64,000 nucleotides of DNA from Betaproteobacteria bacterium (GTDB lineage Bacteria > Pseudomonadota > Gammaproteobacteria > Burkholderiales > Casimicrobiaceae): contig BOKS01000013.1 in assembly GCA_016861105.1 (NCBI GenBank), positions 1 through 64,000 on the forward strand. The letters are read 5' to 3'. This document shows, piece after piece, positions 10,690-18,656 of the stretch. The number at the start of each line of letters is the position of its first letter. Position 1 is the stretch's first letter. The notes beneath the pieces were generated by a model, which saw only the letters and a list, made by a program, of their open reading frames with translations, had not been told where the DNA came from and ran no database searches. The translations under genes were made by a program, and so were the position numbers.

Positions 10690-11130
10690 ATGCGCGCGCG
10701 CTTCTCCCGCCGACGGGCCTTCGGCTTCACGCTCATCGAGATCATGGTGGTGATCGTGATCCTCGGCGTGCTGGCGGCGCTGGTGGTGCCGCGCGTGCTC
10801 GACCGACCCGACGAGGCGCGCATCGTCGCCGCGAAGAGCGACATCGCCGCGATCATGCAGGGGCTCAAGCTGTATCGCCTCGACAACCAGCGCTACCCGA
10901 CGGCCGAGCAGGGACTCGCCGCGCTCGTCGCGCGGCCGGCGAGCGAGCCGTTGCCGCCGAACTGGAAGCCGAACGGCTACCTCGACAAGCTGCGCAACGA
11001 CCCGTGGGGCCAGCCGTACCAGTACCTGAATCCGGGGCTGCGCGGCGAGGTCGACGTCTTCAGCTTCGGCGCCGACGGCAGGCGCGGCGGAAGCGGGTCC
11101 GATGCCGACATCGGGTCCTGGGACCTTTGA
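10690..11130 (+). CDS. gspG: Type II secretion major pseudopilin GspG
   Basis: A 146-residue pseudopilin that polymerises into the periplasmic pseudopilus pushing substrates through the secretin. The prepilin peptidase site is G12|FTLIE with Glu at +5, followed by the hydrophobic helix IMVVIVILGVLAALVVPRV. The C-terminal half has the GspG-specific pattern YPTAEQGLAALV, GYLDKLRNDPWGQPYQYLNPG and FSFGADGRRGGSGSDADIGSW (calcium loop). The ATG at 10690 gives a short positively charged leader; it may be translated from an almost leaderless mRNA. It starts a contiguous gspGHIJKLMN block. Confidence 0.96.
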   Translation: MRARFSRRRAFGFTLIEIMVVIVILGVLAALVVPRVLDRPDEARIVAAKSDIAAIMQGLKLYRLDNQRYPTAEQGLAALVARPASEPLPPNWKPNGYLDKLRNDPWGQPYQYLNPGLRGEVDVFSFGADGRRGGSGSDADIGSWDL

Positions 11131-11149
11131 CGGTCGCCGCCGCGGACGC

Positions 11150-11686
11150 ATGCGCGAAGCGGGGTCCACGGCGGCCACCGGCCGCGAGGTGCAACGAAGC
11201 GCGCGCGGCCTCCGCGGCTTCACGCTGCTCGAACTCCTGGTCGTCGTCCTCGTCCTCGGGCTCGCGGCGGCCATCGGGTACGCGACGCTCGGCGGCGACG
11301 ACCGCGGCACGCTTGTCCGCGAGGCGCGGCGCTTCGCCGGCGCGCTGGAGTACGCCTCGCAGCGCGCGCAGATGCGCCACGAGACGCTGGGCGTGTCGCT
11401 CGCCGGCGGTGGCTGGCGCTTCTGGCGCCGCGACGCCGACGGCCGCTGGGCGGCGCTGTCCGGCGACGACGTGCTGGCGCCGCGCGCGCTCCCGCGTCCG
11501 CTCGAGGGCGCGCTCGTCGCCTACGCCGGGCGCGCGGTCGCCGGCGACGCGATCGTGCCGCTGCGCGCGTCGGGCCGCAACGAGCCGGCGGCTTTCGCCC
11601 TGCGCGCAGGCGTGCACGAGGCCGTCGTCGGCACCGATGCGCTGAACCGCGTGGCCATCGCGGGACCCGTCGCGCTCGCGCGATGA
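11150..11686 (+). CDS. gspH: Type II secretion minor pseudopilin GspH
   Basis: A 178-residue minor pseudopilin with processing site G23|FTLLE and hydrophobic helix LLVVVLVLGLAAAIGYATL, then a variable GspH/FimT-type domain (ARRFAGALEYASQRAQMRHETLGV, GWRFWRRDADGRW). GspH sits near the pseudopilus tip. The ATG at 11150 is chosen because it lies just after the gspG stop; an in-frame ATG at 11102, inside gspG, would add 16 residues. Overlaps gspI (ATGA at 11683). Confidence 0.88.
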   Translation: MREAGSTAATGREVQRSARGLRGFTLLELLVVVLVLGLAAAIGYATLGGDDRGTLVREARRFAGALEYASQRAQMRHETLGVSLAGGGWRFWRRDADGRWAALSGDDVLAPRALPRPLEGALVAYAGRAVAGDAIVPLRASGRNEPAAFALRAGVHEAVVGTDALNRVAIAGPVALAR

Positions 11687-12054
11687 CGACGTCGCGGCGC
11701 GGCTTCACGCTCGTCGAGGTGCTCGTCGCGCTCTCCCTTCTCGCGGTGGCGCTGGCCGCCGGCATGCGCGCGCTCGCGCAGACCGCCGACGGCGCGGGCA
11801 CGCTGAAGGCGCGCACGCTGGCGCTGTGGGTCGCGCAGAACCGTCTCGCGGCCGCGCAGCTCGCGCCGGGGACGACCGCGGCGGACACGCGCGGCGAGGC
11901 CGTGCAGGCGGGCGTGACGTTCGTCTGGGACGTGCGCGTGGCGGCCACGCCGAATCCCGCGTTCCGGCGCCTCGACATCCGGGTCGCCCAGGCCGACGCG
12001 CCCGCGTACGCACTCGCGCGCCTCACGGGCTACGTCGCCCTGCCGCCGCCGTGA
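11683..12054 (+). CDS. gspI: Type II secretion minor pseudopilin GspI
   Basis: A 123-residue minor pseudopilin with the classic G7|FTLVEVLVALSLLAVAL leader and helix and the GspI hallmarks TLALWVAQNRLAAAQL and DVRVAATPNPAFRRLDIRV. GspI forms the tip complex with GspJ and GspK that starts pseudopilus assembly. It overlaps gspH by four bases upstream and gspJ downstream (GTGA at 12051), so the block is translationally coupled. Confidence 0.94.
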   Translation: MTTSRRGFTLVEVLVALSLLAVALAAGMRALAQTADGAGTLKARTLALWVAQNRLAAAQLAPGTTAADTRGEAVQAGVTFVWDVRVAATPNPAFRRLDIRVAQADAPAYALARLTGYVALPPP

Positions 12055-12641
12055 CCCGCGCCCGGGGATTCACGCTGGTCGAGGTGCTGGTCGCACTGTC
12101 GCTGCTCGCGCTCGCGGCCGTGCTCGCGTGGCGAGCCACCGCCGCGATGGTCGACGGCGAATCGCGGCTGGCCGCGGAAGCTGCGCGCTGGCGCGCGCTC
12201 GACGCGGCGCTGGCGCGGCTCGAGGCGGACGTCCGGCAGGCCGTGCCGCGGGCCGTCCGCGCGGGGGACGCGCTCGAGCCGGCGTGGATCGGCGCGCTCG
12301 AGCCGCGCGGCGCGAGCGCGATCGCGTTCTCGCGTGCCGGCGCGGAGCTCGCCGACGAGCCGGGGATCGCGGGCCAGCGCATCGGCTACCGGCTGCGCGA
12401 CGCCCGGCTCGAGGTCGTCTACTGGCCGGGGCTCGACCGCACGCGCGCCGGCGACGCCGACGCGAAGGCCTGGCCGCTCGTCGAAGGCGTCGCCGGGTTC
12501 CGCGTCGAGCACCTCGGCGAGCGCGGAGCGTGGCGCACGGACTGGCCGCAGCGCGACGAGGCTGCGCTGCCGCGCGCGCTGCGCATCGTCGTCACGCTCG
12601 CGTCCGGCGAGGTGATCGAGCGATGGCTCGCGCTGCGCTGA
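12051..12641 (+). CDS. gspJ: Type II secretion minor pseudopilin GspJ
   Basis: A 196-residue minor pseudopilin, GTG start overlapping the gspI stop. Processing site G6|FTLVEVLVALSLLALAA; the globular part shows the GspJ pattern LARLEADVRQAVPRAVR, RAGAELADEPGIAGQRIGYRL, LEVVYWPGLD and LPRALRIVVTLASGEVIERW. It joins GspI and GspK in the tip complex. gspK starts 19 bases before its end. Confidence 0.93.
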   Translation: MTRARGFTLVEVLVALSLLALAAVLAWRATAAMVDGESRLAAEAARWRALDAALARLEADVRQAVPRAVRAGDALEPAWIGALEPRGASAIAFSRAGAELADEPGIAGQRIGYRLRDARLEVVYWPGLDRTRAGDADAKAWPLVEGVAGFRVEHLGERGAWRTDWPQRDEAALPRALRIVVTLASGEVIERWLALR

Positions 12642-13489
12642 CGCGCGGCGCCGCGCTCGTCACGGCGATGCTCGTCGCCGCGCTGGCGGCTGCGGTGGTC
12701 GCCACGCTCGCGGCGGGCCAGGCGCAGTGGTTGCGCAGCGTCGAGCTGCGCCGCGACCGCGCCCAGGCCGAGGCGATCGTGCTCGCGGGACTCGCCTGGA
12801 CGCGGGGCGTCCTGCAGCAGGACGCCCGCGTCTCCGAGATCGACCACGCGGGCGAGCCGTGGGCGCTCCCGCTGCCGCCCACGCCGCTCGACGGCGGCCG
12901 CGTCGAGGGAACGATCGTCGACGCGCAGGGCCGGCTCGACGTCAACCACGTCGCCGGCGGCGACGCGGCGGCCCGCGCGGCGCGCGAGCGGCTCGCCCGG
13001 GCGCTCGCGCGCTCGGGCATTGCGGCCGCGGCGCTCGACGCCTTGGCCGCCGGGCCGGGCGGCACGCAGGGACCGGCCGCCGGCACGCCGTGGCTGCGCG
13101 CGGCCGAGGTCGCCGCGGTCGATGGCATCGGCGAGGCCGGCTACGCGCGTCTTGCCCCGCTCGTCGTCGCGCTTCCGGTCGCGTCGCCGCTGAACGTGAA
13201 CACCGCGGCGCCGCAGGTGCTGGCCGCCGCCGTCGACGGGCTCGACGACGAGGCGCTGGCCGCGCTCGTCGCCGACCGCGAGCGCAAGCCGTTCGCGAGC
13301 CTCGCCGACTTCCGGTCGCGGCTGCCCGCCGGGGCGAGCCTGCGCAGCGACGCGGGGCTCGGCGTGCGCAGCGACCACTTCCTCGTCACGGTCCGCGCCT
13401 GGCAGGGAAGCGCCGTGGCGCAGGGCCGGGCGCTGCTGCGCCGGCAGGGGCGCGACCTGCCCGATGTCGTCTGGCAGACGATCGAGTAG
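12623..13489 (+). CDS. gspK: Type II secretion minor pseudopilin GspK
   Basis: A 288-residue large minor pseudopilin capping the pseudopilus. The leader is RG|AALVTAMLVAALAAAVVATL, lacking the +5 Glu found in other pseudopilins, as is usual for GspK. The GspK alpha domain is recognisable from GRLDVNHVAGGD, WLRAAEVAAVDGIGEAGYARLAP, PLNVNTAAPQVLAAAVDGL and VRSDHFLVTVRA. The ATG at 12623 lies inside the gspJ end. Confidence 0.94.
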   Translation: MARAALTRGAALVTAMLVAALAAAVVATLAAGQAQWLRSVELRRDRAQAEAIVLAGLAWTRGVLQQDARVSEIDHAGEPWALPLPPTPLDGGRVEGTIVDAQGRLDVNHVAGGDAAARAARERLARALARSGIAAAALDALAAGPGGTQGPAAGTPWLRAAEVAAVDGIGEAGYARLAPLVVALPVASPLNVNTAAPQVLAAAVDGLDDEALAALVADRERKPFASLADFRSRLPAGASLRSDAGLGVRSDHFLVTVRAWQGSAVAQGRALLRRQGRDLPDVVWQTIE

Positions 13490-13527
13490 CGGCACGCCGT
13501 AGACTTGGCGCGCCGCCCGCCTCCCCC

Positions 13528-14727
13528 ATGGCCACGCTCCGCGTCCTGCTCGCCTCCGCCCCCGGTCCCGGGCGCGCCCAGCCGTGGGCGCTCGTCGACG
13601 CGCAGGGCGGCGTCGAGCGCACCGGCCGCGACCCGCCGGAGCGGTGGCCCGCTGCGTCGCGCCGCGAGGCCGTGCTGGCGGCGGAGGCCGTGCGCGTCGT
13701 GGCGCTGCCGCTGCCGCCGCTCCCGCCGGCGCGCGTCGCCGATGCCGCGGCGTACGCGCTCGAGGACCGCCTGGCCACGCCGGTGGAGGACAGCGTCGTC
13801 GTCACGGGCGCGCAGCGCGCCGATGGCCGCGTCGTCGCGGTCGTGGTGGGGCGCGCGCTCGCGGCGGCGATCGCGCACGCCGGATTCGGACGCATCGTCG
13901 CCGAGCCGCAGCTCGCGCCGCCGCCGCCGCCGGAGGAATGGCGCTGGTGTGCGACGGCGGAGCGCGGGTTCGTGCTGACCGCGGACGGCGACGGCTTCGC
14001 CGTCGCGGGTGCGCAGGCGGGTGCGCTGCCCGCCGAGCTCGCCGTGGCGCTCGCGCAGGCCGCGCGCGGGGGCCGCGCACCGCTGCGCGTGACCGCGAAC
14101 GCTCCCGACGCCGCGGCGCAGCGCGAGGCGTGGACGCGCGCGACCGGCGTGCCATTCGACCCCGGGCCGCCGTGGCGCTGGGACACGGTGCCGGCGACAG
14201 CTACGCCCGACCTCGCCCCTGCCCTCGCCCGCGCGCTGGCCCCGCCGCCCGCGCGGGCGACCCGGCGCGCGTCGTTCGCGCCCGGCATCGTCCTGCTGGT
14301 CGCCGCCGGCGCGCTGCACGTCGTCGCCACCGCGGCGACGTGGGCCTGGGAGCGCGCGGCGCTGGCTCGCGCGCAGGATGCACTCGTGGCGAGCGCGCGC
14401 AGCGCCGGCGTCGCCGATGCGGCCGGTGCCGCGGGTGCCGCCGCCGCGCTTTCGCGGCTCCACGCCGACGCGAGCCATCGCGCGGGCCGCAGCGTCGCCA
14501 CCGATGCGTGGCCGCTTCTCGCGCGTGCCGCACCGGCACTGCACGCGCTGCCCCCCGGTGCGCTGCGCAGCGCGCGCTACGCCGCAGGTGCCTGGACGAT
14601 CGACCTGACGGGCGTCGACGACGCCGTGCTGGCGCCGTTCGACGCGCGGCTGCGCCGTGCCGGCCTGTCCGCGGTGACGGCCCGCACGCCCGCCGGCGTG
14701 CGCGTGCGCGTCGAAGGAAGCGACTAG
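13528..14727 (+). CDS. gspL: Type II secretion inner-membrane protein GspL
   Basis: A 399-residue component of the inner-membrane platform that recruits the GspE ATPase through its cytoplasmic actin-like domain (residues 1 to about 240), with one membrane segment near 253-272 (PGIVLLVAAGALHVVATAA) and a periplasmic ferredoxin-like domain ending LRRAGLSAVTARTPAGVRVRV. Sequence conservation in the cytoplasmic domain is weak (LPPARVADAAAYALEDRL fits the family), so the call relies partly on size, topology and position before gspM. The start is the ATG at 13528, 38 bases after gspK. Confidence 0.85.
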   Translation: MATLRVLLASAPGPGRAQPWALVDAQGGVERTGRDPPERWPAASRREAVLAAEAVRVVALPLPPLPPARVADAAAYALEDRLATPVEDSVVVTGAQRADGRVVAVVVGRALAAAIAHAGFGRIVAEPQLAPPPPPEEWRWCATAERGFVLTADGDGFAVAGAQAGALPAELAVALAQAARGGRAPLRVTANAPDAAAQREAWTRATGVPFDPGPPWRWDTVPATATPDLAPALARALAPPPARATRRASFAPGIVLLVAAGALHVVATAATWAWERAALARAQDALVASARSAGVADAAGAAGAAAALSRLHADASHRAGRSVATDAWPLLARAAPALHALPPGALRSARYAAGAWTIDLTGVDDAVLAPFDARLRRAGLSAVTARTPAGVRVRVEGSD

Positions 14728-15221
14728 TGCGACTGCGCGAGCCCCTGGCCGCGTGGCAGGCCCGCGCGTCGCCCCGCGAGCGCTGGCTCGTGGGCACCGC
14801 GCTCGCGCTGGTGCTGGCGGCGGCGGGCTGGGCGTGGGTGCTCGATCCGCTGCAGCGCGACCTCGCGGCGACCGGCGACGCCGCACGCGATGCGCGCGCG
14901 GCACTCGCGCGCGCGCAAGGCCAGGCCGATGCGCTCGCGGGACTGGCCCGCGCGTCCGCGCCGGCGCCGGCGGCGCCGGGGCCGGCGACCGAGCGCCTGC
15001 TCGCGCAGCGCGGCCTGCGCGCTGCCGTCACGTCGCTGCAGGCACGCGACGCGCGGGTGGACCTCACGTTCGAGGCGATCGACTTCGTCGCGCTGACGGG
15101 CTTCGTGGACGCGATGGGGCGCGAAGCGCGGCTCTTCCCGGTCGAGGTCCTGCTCGCCGCGCGCACGACCCCGGGCAGCGTGCGGGCCGAGATCGCGTTC
15201 GCCCGGCCGCCGGCGCGATGA
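14727..15221 (+). CDS. gspM: Type II secretion protein GspM
   Basis: A 164-residue bitopic protein partnering GspL. A GTG at 14727 overlaps the last base of the gspL stop. The short cytoplasmic N-terminus (LREPLAAWQARASPRERWLV) precedes a membrane segment (GTALALVLAAAGWAWVL, about 27-44), a coiled-coil-like stretch and the periplasmic ferredoxin-like domain (LRAAVTSLQARDARVDLTF, FVDAMGREARLFPVEVLLA). This layout is typical of GspM. Confidence 0.87.
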   Translation: MRLREPLAAWQARASPRERWLVGTALALVLAAAGWAWVLDPLQRDLAATGDAARDARAALARAQGQADALAGLARASAPAPAAPGPATERLLAQRGLRAAVTSLQARDARVDLTFEAIDFVALTGFVDAMGREARLFPVEVLLAARTTPGSVRAEIAFARPPAR

Positions 15222-15949
15222 TCCGCGCGCTGGCGGTGCTGGCCGTGCTGGCCGCGATCGTCGCGATCGGGGCCGCGTTCGCGCCGGCATCGCTGCTGGC
15301 GCAGCGCGTCGCGGACGCGTCCGGAGGTCTCGTGCGCCTGGCGGACGCGCGTGGCACGGTGTGGAGCGGCGAAGCGACGCTGAGCGGCCGCGACGGCCGC
15401 TGGTCGCTGCCGGTGCGCTGGCGCCTCGAGGCGTTGCCGCTGCTGCGGGGCGAGGCGAAGCTCGAGCTGCTGCCGGCCGATGCCGCGCCGGGGCTGCGCG
15501 GGCGCCTGACCGCGCGCGGCGGCACGCTCGACGCGCGCGACGTCGAGGCGAGCGTGCCGGCCGCCGCGCTGCCGCTGCCCGGCGGCGTCGCGGCCTCCGG
15601 CGAGGTGCGCGTCGCCGCCGATGCGCTGCGCGTCGGCGGCGGCCGCGACGAGGGGACGCTGCGGCTCGACTGGCCGCAGGCACGCATCGCCGTCGACGGC
15701 ATCGGCCCGCTGGACCTCGGGACGGCGACGGCCACGCTGGCGGCCGACGGGACGCGCTGGCGCGGCCCCCTGCGCGTGCGCGGCGGCATGCTGCACGTCG
15801 ACGGCGAGGCGAGCGTGGACGCGGGCGGGGCCGACATCGCGCTGTCGATCGTCCCGCAGCCGCACGCGCCGCGGGTGCTGCGGCAGTGGCTTCCGCCCGC
15901 CGATGCCACCGGCGCGGTGAAGCTGCGGCTCGCCCCGCGCTTCCGCTGA
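15218..15949 (+). CDS. gspN: Type II secretion protein GspN
   Basis: A 243-residue protein with an N-terminal hydrophobic anchor (LAVLAVLAAIVAIGAAFAPASLLA) and a periplasmic domain: GLVRLADARGTVWSGEATL, RWSLPVRWRLEALPLLRG, and the C-terminal PHAPRVLRQWLPPADATGAVKLRL. GspN is an accessory component present in only some T2SS operons, with no settled function. Translation is coupled to gspM (ATGA at 15218) and to the next gene (TGATG). Confidence 0.85.
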   Translation: MIRALAVLAVLAAIVAIGAAFAPASLLAQRVADASGGLVRLADARGTVWSGEATLSGRDGRWSLPVRWRLEALPLLRGEAKLELLPADAAPGLRGRLTARGGTLDARDVEASVPAAALPLPGGVAASGEVRVAADALRVGGGRDEGTLRLDWPQARIAVDGIGPLDLGTATATLAADGTRWRGPLRVRGGMLHVDGEASVDAGGADIALSIVPQPHAPRVLRQWLPPADATGAVKLRLAPRFR

Positions 15950-16713
15950 TGGCACGGCGCAAGCGCCGCCCGCCTCCCGCTGCCGGCGGGCCGGCGCCGG
16001 ACGCCTCGCCGCTGCGCGTCCCCGCCGTCGACGCGCTGCGCGGGCTCGCGATCCTGGCGATGATCGCCTACCACTTCGCGTTCGACCTGCGCTTCTTCGG
16101 CCTGAGCCGCGCGGACTTCGAGAACGACCCGTTCTGGCTGGGCGCACGCGCGGCCATCGTCACCTCGTTCCTGCTGCTCGTGGGCATCTCGCTGGTGCTC
16201 GCCCACCGCGCACGCGTCGCGTGGCCGGCGTTCGCGCGCCGCGTCGCGATCGTCGCCGCGTGCGCGCTCGCCGCCTCGGCCGCGAGCTACGCGCTGTTTC
16301 CGGCGACGTACATCACATTCGGCATCCTGCACTTCATCGCGCTGGCGTCGCTGCTCGCGCGCCCGCTGGCCGCGCGGCCGCGCCTCGCGCTCGCGCTGGG
16401 CGCCGGCGCGCTGGCGGGCGGGCTCGCGTTCTCGCACCCCTTCTTCGACGCCCGCGCGACGTCGTGGATCGGCTTCACCACGCGCAAGCCCGCGACGCAG
16501 GACTACGTCCCGCTGTTCCCGTGGATCGGCGTCGTGCTCGCGGGCATCGCCCTCGGCGCCGCGCTCGCCCGGCGCTCGTTCGCCCCGGTCGCCGGGCTCG
16601 ACCGGCTGCCGGCGGCGTTGCGCTGGCTCGGCCGCCACAGCCTCTTGGTCTACATGGTCCACCAGCCGCTGCTGATGGGCGCGCTGTGGGCCGTCGTCGC
16701 GCTCGCGCGGTGA
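15949..16713 (+). CDS. DUF1624 / heparan-alpha-glucosaminide N-acetyltransferase-like membrane protein
   Basis: A 254-residue multi-pass membrane protein. The opening VDALRGLAILAMIAYHFAFDLRFF has the family's conserved DxxRG and the Tyr-His likely to accept the acyl group. Six to seven hydrophobic segments follow; LFPWIGVVLAGIALG and LRWLGRHSLLVYMVHQPLLMG are the other family landmarks. Homologues are predicted to transfer an acetyl group across the membrane, but substrates in bacteria are unknown. It overlaps gspN and the DNA ligase, so it is co-translated with the secretion block; a functional link is not shown. Confidence 0.85.
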   Translation: MARRKRRPPPAAGGPAPDASPLRVPAVDALRGLAILAMIAYHFAFDLRFFGLSRADFENDPFWLGARAAIVTSFLLLVGISLVLAHRARVAWPAFARRVAIVAACALAASAASYALFPATYITFGILHFIALASLLARPLAARPRLALALGAGALAGGLAFSHPFFDARATSWIGFTTRKPATQDYVPLFPWIGVVLAGIALGAALARRSFAPVAGLDRLPAALRWLGRHSLLVYMVHQPLLMGALWAVVALAR

Positions 16714-18341
16714 AGCGCTTCGTCGACCTCTACCTCGCGCTCGACGCGACGACGAGGACCGGCGCGAAGGAGGCGGCGCTCGCGGCGTACTTCCGCGAAG
16801 CACCGCCCCACGACGCCGCGTGGGCCACGTTCTTCCTCACCGGCCGGAGGCTCAAGCGCCTCGTGCGAAGCCGCGACCTCGTCGAGGCCGCGCTGACGGC
16901 GAGCGGCGTGCCCGCCTGGCTGTTCGAGGCGAGCTACGCCGCCGTCGGCGATCTCGCAGAGACGATCGCCTTGCTGCTGCCGCCGCCCGCGAGCGGAGTC
17001 CGCGGAACGCTGGCCGGGTGGGTCGACGCGCACGTCGCGCCGCTCGCGGGCCTGCCGGGAGCGGAGGTGCGCGCGAGGCTGCACGAAGCGTGGTCGCAGC
17101 TCGACGCGGACGGGCGCTTCGTGTACCTCAAGCTCATCACCGGCGCCTTCCGCGTCGGCGTCGCGCGGCAGCTCGTCTACCGTGCGCTGGCGGCGGCGAC
17201 CGGCGTGCCGGTGACCGCCGTCGCGCAGCGGCTCGCCGGCACCTGGATGCCGTCGCCGGCATTCCTCGACGCCGTGCGCGGCCAGGGCTCCGGCGGCGCG
17301 GCGGAGCACCATCCGTACCCGTTCTTCCTCGCCCATCCGCTGGAATCCGATCCGGCGACGCTCGGCCCGGTCGACGACTGGCAGGCCGAGTGGAAGTGGG
17401 ACGGCGTCCGGGCGCAGCTCGTCGTACGCGGAGGGACCGCCCGCGTGTGGTCGCGCGGCGACGAACTGGTCAGCGACGCGTTCCCCGAGCTCTGCGCGAC
17501 CGCCGGCGCACTGCCCGACGGCACCGTGCTCGACGGCGAAGTGCTGGTCTGGCCGCACGACGCGTCCCTGCCCGCCCCGTTCGCCGCACTCCAGCGCCGG
17601 CTGAACCGAAAGGCGCCCGGCCCGCGGCTGCAGCGCGAGGCGCCGGTCGCGCTGTGCGCGTACGACGTGCTGGAGCTCCGCGGCGACGACGTCCGTGCCG
17701 CGCCGCTCGCGCAGCGGCGCGCGTGGCTGGAGGCGCTGCTGCCCGCGTCCCCCGTGCTGCGGCTGTCGCCGGTCGTGCCGGCCCGGTCGTGGGACGCGCT
17801 GGCGCGGGCGCGCACGCAGTCGCGCGAGCGGCACGCCGAGGGCCTGATGCTCAAGCGCCTCGACGCCGCGTACGGGGTGGGCCGCGTGCGCGGGCCGTGG
17901 TGGAAGTGGAAGGTCGATCCGTACACGGTCGACGCGGTGCTCGTCTACGCGCAGCCCGGGCACGGGCGCCGCGCGGGCCTGTTCACCGACTACACGTTCG
18001 CCGTCTGGGACGGCGACGCGCTGGTGCCCTTCGCGAAGGCCTACTCGGGCCTCACGGACGGAGAGATCCGCGCGGTCGACGCGTGGATCCGTGCACACAC
18101 GCTGGAGCGCTTCGGGCCCGTGCGCCGCGTCGAGCCGGCGCTCGTGTTCGAGCTCGCCTTCGAGGGACTGCAGCGCTCGGCGCGACACAGGAGCGGCATC
18201 GCCGTGCGGTTCCCGCGCATCGCACGGTGGCGCGTCGACAAGCCCGCGGCCGAGGCGGACCGCCTGGAGTCGCTGCGCACGCTGGCCGAGGCGCCGACGG
18301 ACGCTCGCGCCGCGGGGGCGCGCGGCGCCCCGGCCGGCTGA
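16710..18341 (+). CDS. ATP-dependent DNA ligase, PP_1105 family
   Basis: A 543-residue nick-sealing enzyme of the family annotated as cisplatin damage response ATP-dependent DNA ligase. The N-terminal DNA-binding domain starts KRFVDLYLALDATTRT and contains AAWATFFLTGRRLKRLV. The adenylation motif WKWDGVRAQ puts the nucleotidyl lysine at about 229; LDGEVLVW and EGLMLKRLDAAYGVGR are motifs III/IV, and WWKWKVDPYTVDAVLVYAQPG is motif V plus the OB-fold start. The GTG at 16710 overlaps the upstream stop. In many proteobacteria this ligase is grouped with an Lhr-like helicase, an exonuclease and a phosphoesterase; none is beside it here. The last about 15 residues are a low-complexity Ala/Gly/Arg tail. 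Confidence 0.93.
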   Translation: MKRFVDLYLALDATTRTGAKEAALAAYFREAPPHDAAWATFFLTGRRLKRLVRSRDLVEAALTASGVPAWLFEASYAAVGDLAETIALLLPPPASGVRGTLAGWVDAHVAPLAGLPGAEVRARLHEAWSQLDADGRFVYLKLITGAFRVGVARQLVYRALAAATGVPVTAVAQRLAGTWMPSPAFLDAVRGQGSGGAAEHHPYPFFLAHPLESDPATLGPVDDWQAEWKWDGVRAQLVVRGGTARVWSRGDELVSDAFPELCATAGALPDGTVLDGEVLVWPHDASLPAPFAALQRRLNRKAPGPRLQREAPVALCAYDVLELRGDDVRAAPLAQRRAWLEALLPASPVLRLSPVVPARSWDALARARTQSRERHAEGLMLKRLDAAYGVGRVRGPWWKWKVDPYTVDAVLVYAQPGHGRRAGLFTDYTFAVWDGDALVPFAKAYSGLTDGEIRAVDAWIRAHTLERFGPVRRVEPALVFELAFEGLQRSARHRSGIAVRFPRIARWRVDKPAAEADRLESLRTLAEAPTDARAAGARGAPAG

Positions 18342-18348
18342 ACTTGGC

Positions 18349-18354
18349 TATAAT
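18349..18354 (+). promoter_or_regulatory. Probable -10 box of the tRNA-Val promoter
   Basis: A perfect TATAAT lies 12 bases before the tRNA and 8 bases after the ligase stop, which would start RNA near 18361. No good -35 hexamer is visible 17 bases upstream, so the call rests on the -10 and its position. Confidence 0.55.
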
Positions 18355-18366
18355 GCGAGGCTTCGT

Positions 18367-18443
18367 AGGCGCGTAGCTCAGCTGGTTAGAGCACCACCTT
18401 GACATGGTGGGGGTCGTTGGTTCGAGTCCAATCGCGCCTACCA
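18367..18443 (+). tRNA. tRNA-Val (GAC)
   Basis: A 77-base cloverleaf: acceptor AGGCGCG/CGCGCCT, TAGCTCAG D-arm start, anticodon stem CCACC/GGTGG with anticodon GAC at 18401-18403, T-arm GTTGG-TTCGAGT-CCAAT, discriminator A and encoded CCA (18441-18443). It reads GUC and GUU valine codons. Confidence 0.97.
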
Positions 18444-18496
18444 GCGATCATGCATCACTCCGCCCGAGCGCGAGACCGAAGGGAAAGGGCCAGGTT

Positions 18497-18529
18497 ATGA
18501 CACCGCGAACGCGTCGTGCCGTGAGGTGA
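18497..18529 (+). CDS. Candidate thrS leader peptide
   Basis: A ten-codon frame ([10 protein letters not shown], stop TGA at 18527-18529) starts after a purine-rich stretch GGGAAAGGG. It contains two Thr codons among four Arg codons. It precedes a strong hairpin and a terminator upstream of thrS, the layout expected for attenuation. Only two Thr residues makes the regulatory reading weak; four Arg codons could equally be chance. Confidence 0.3.
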   Translation: MTPRTRRAVR

Positions 18530-18552
18530 CCGGACGGACGGGCCCCGCTCCC

Positions 18553-18610
18553 GCCGGCGCCGCCTTGCGCGCCGGCAGCCAAGAGAAAGTGCGGCGCGTC
18601 CGCACTTTTT
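18553..18610 (+). terminator. Two hairpins before thrS, the second an intrinsic terminator
   Basis: Hairpin one: GCCGGCGC (18553-18560) pairs with GCGCCGGC (18569-18576) around an 8-base loop. Hairpin two: AAAGTGCGG (18586-18594) pairs with CCGCACTTT (18600-18608) around a 5-base loop, with the T-run continuing to 18610, followed by CGTTTT. This is a textbook rho-independent terminator 47 bases before the thrS start and 143 bases after the tRNA, so it may act as a thrS attenuator rather than only ending tRNA-Val transcription. Confidence 0.8.
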
Positions 18611-18656
18611 CGTTTTGCGCGCCCCGCCGCGGGCGCGACCCGCAGTGAGGCCCGCC

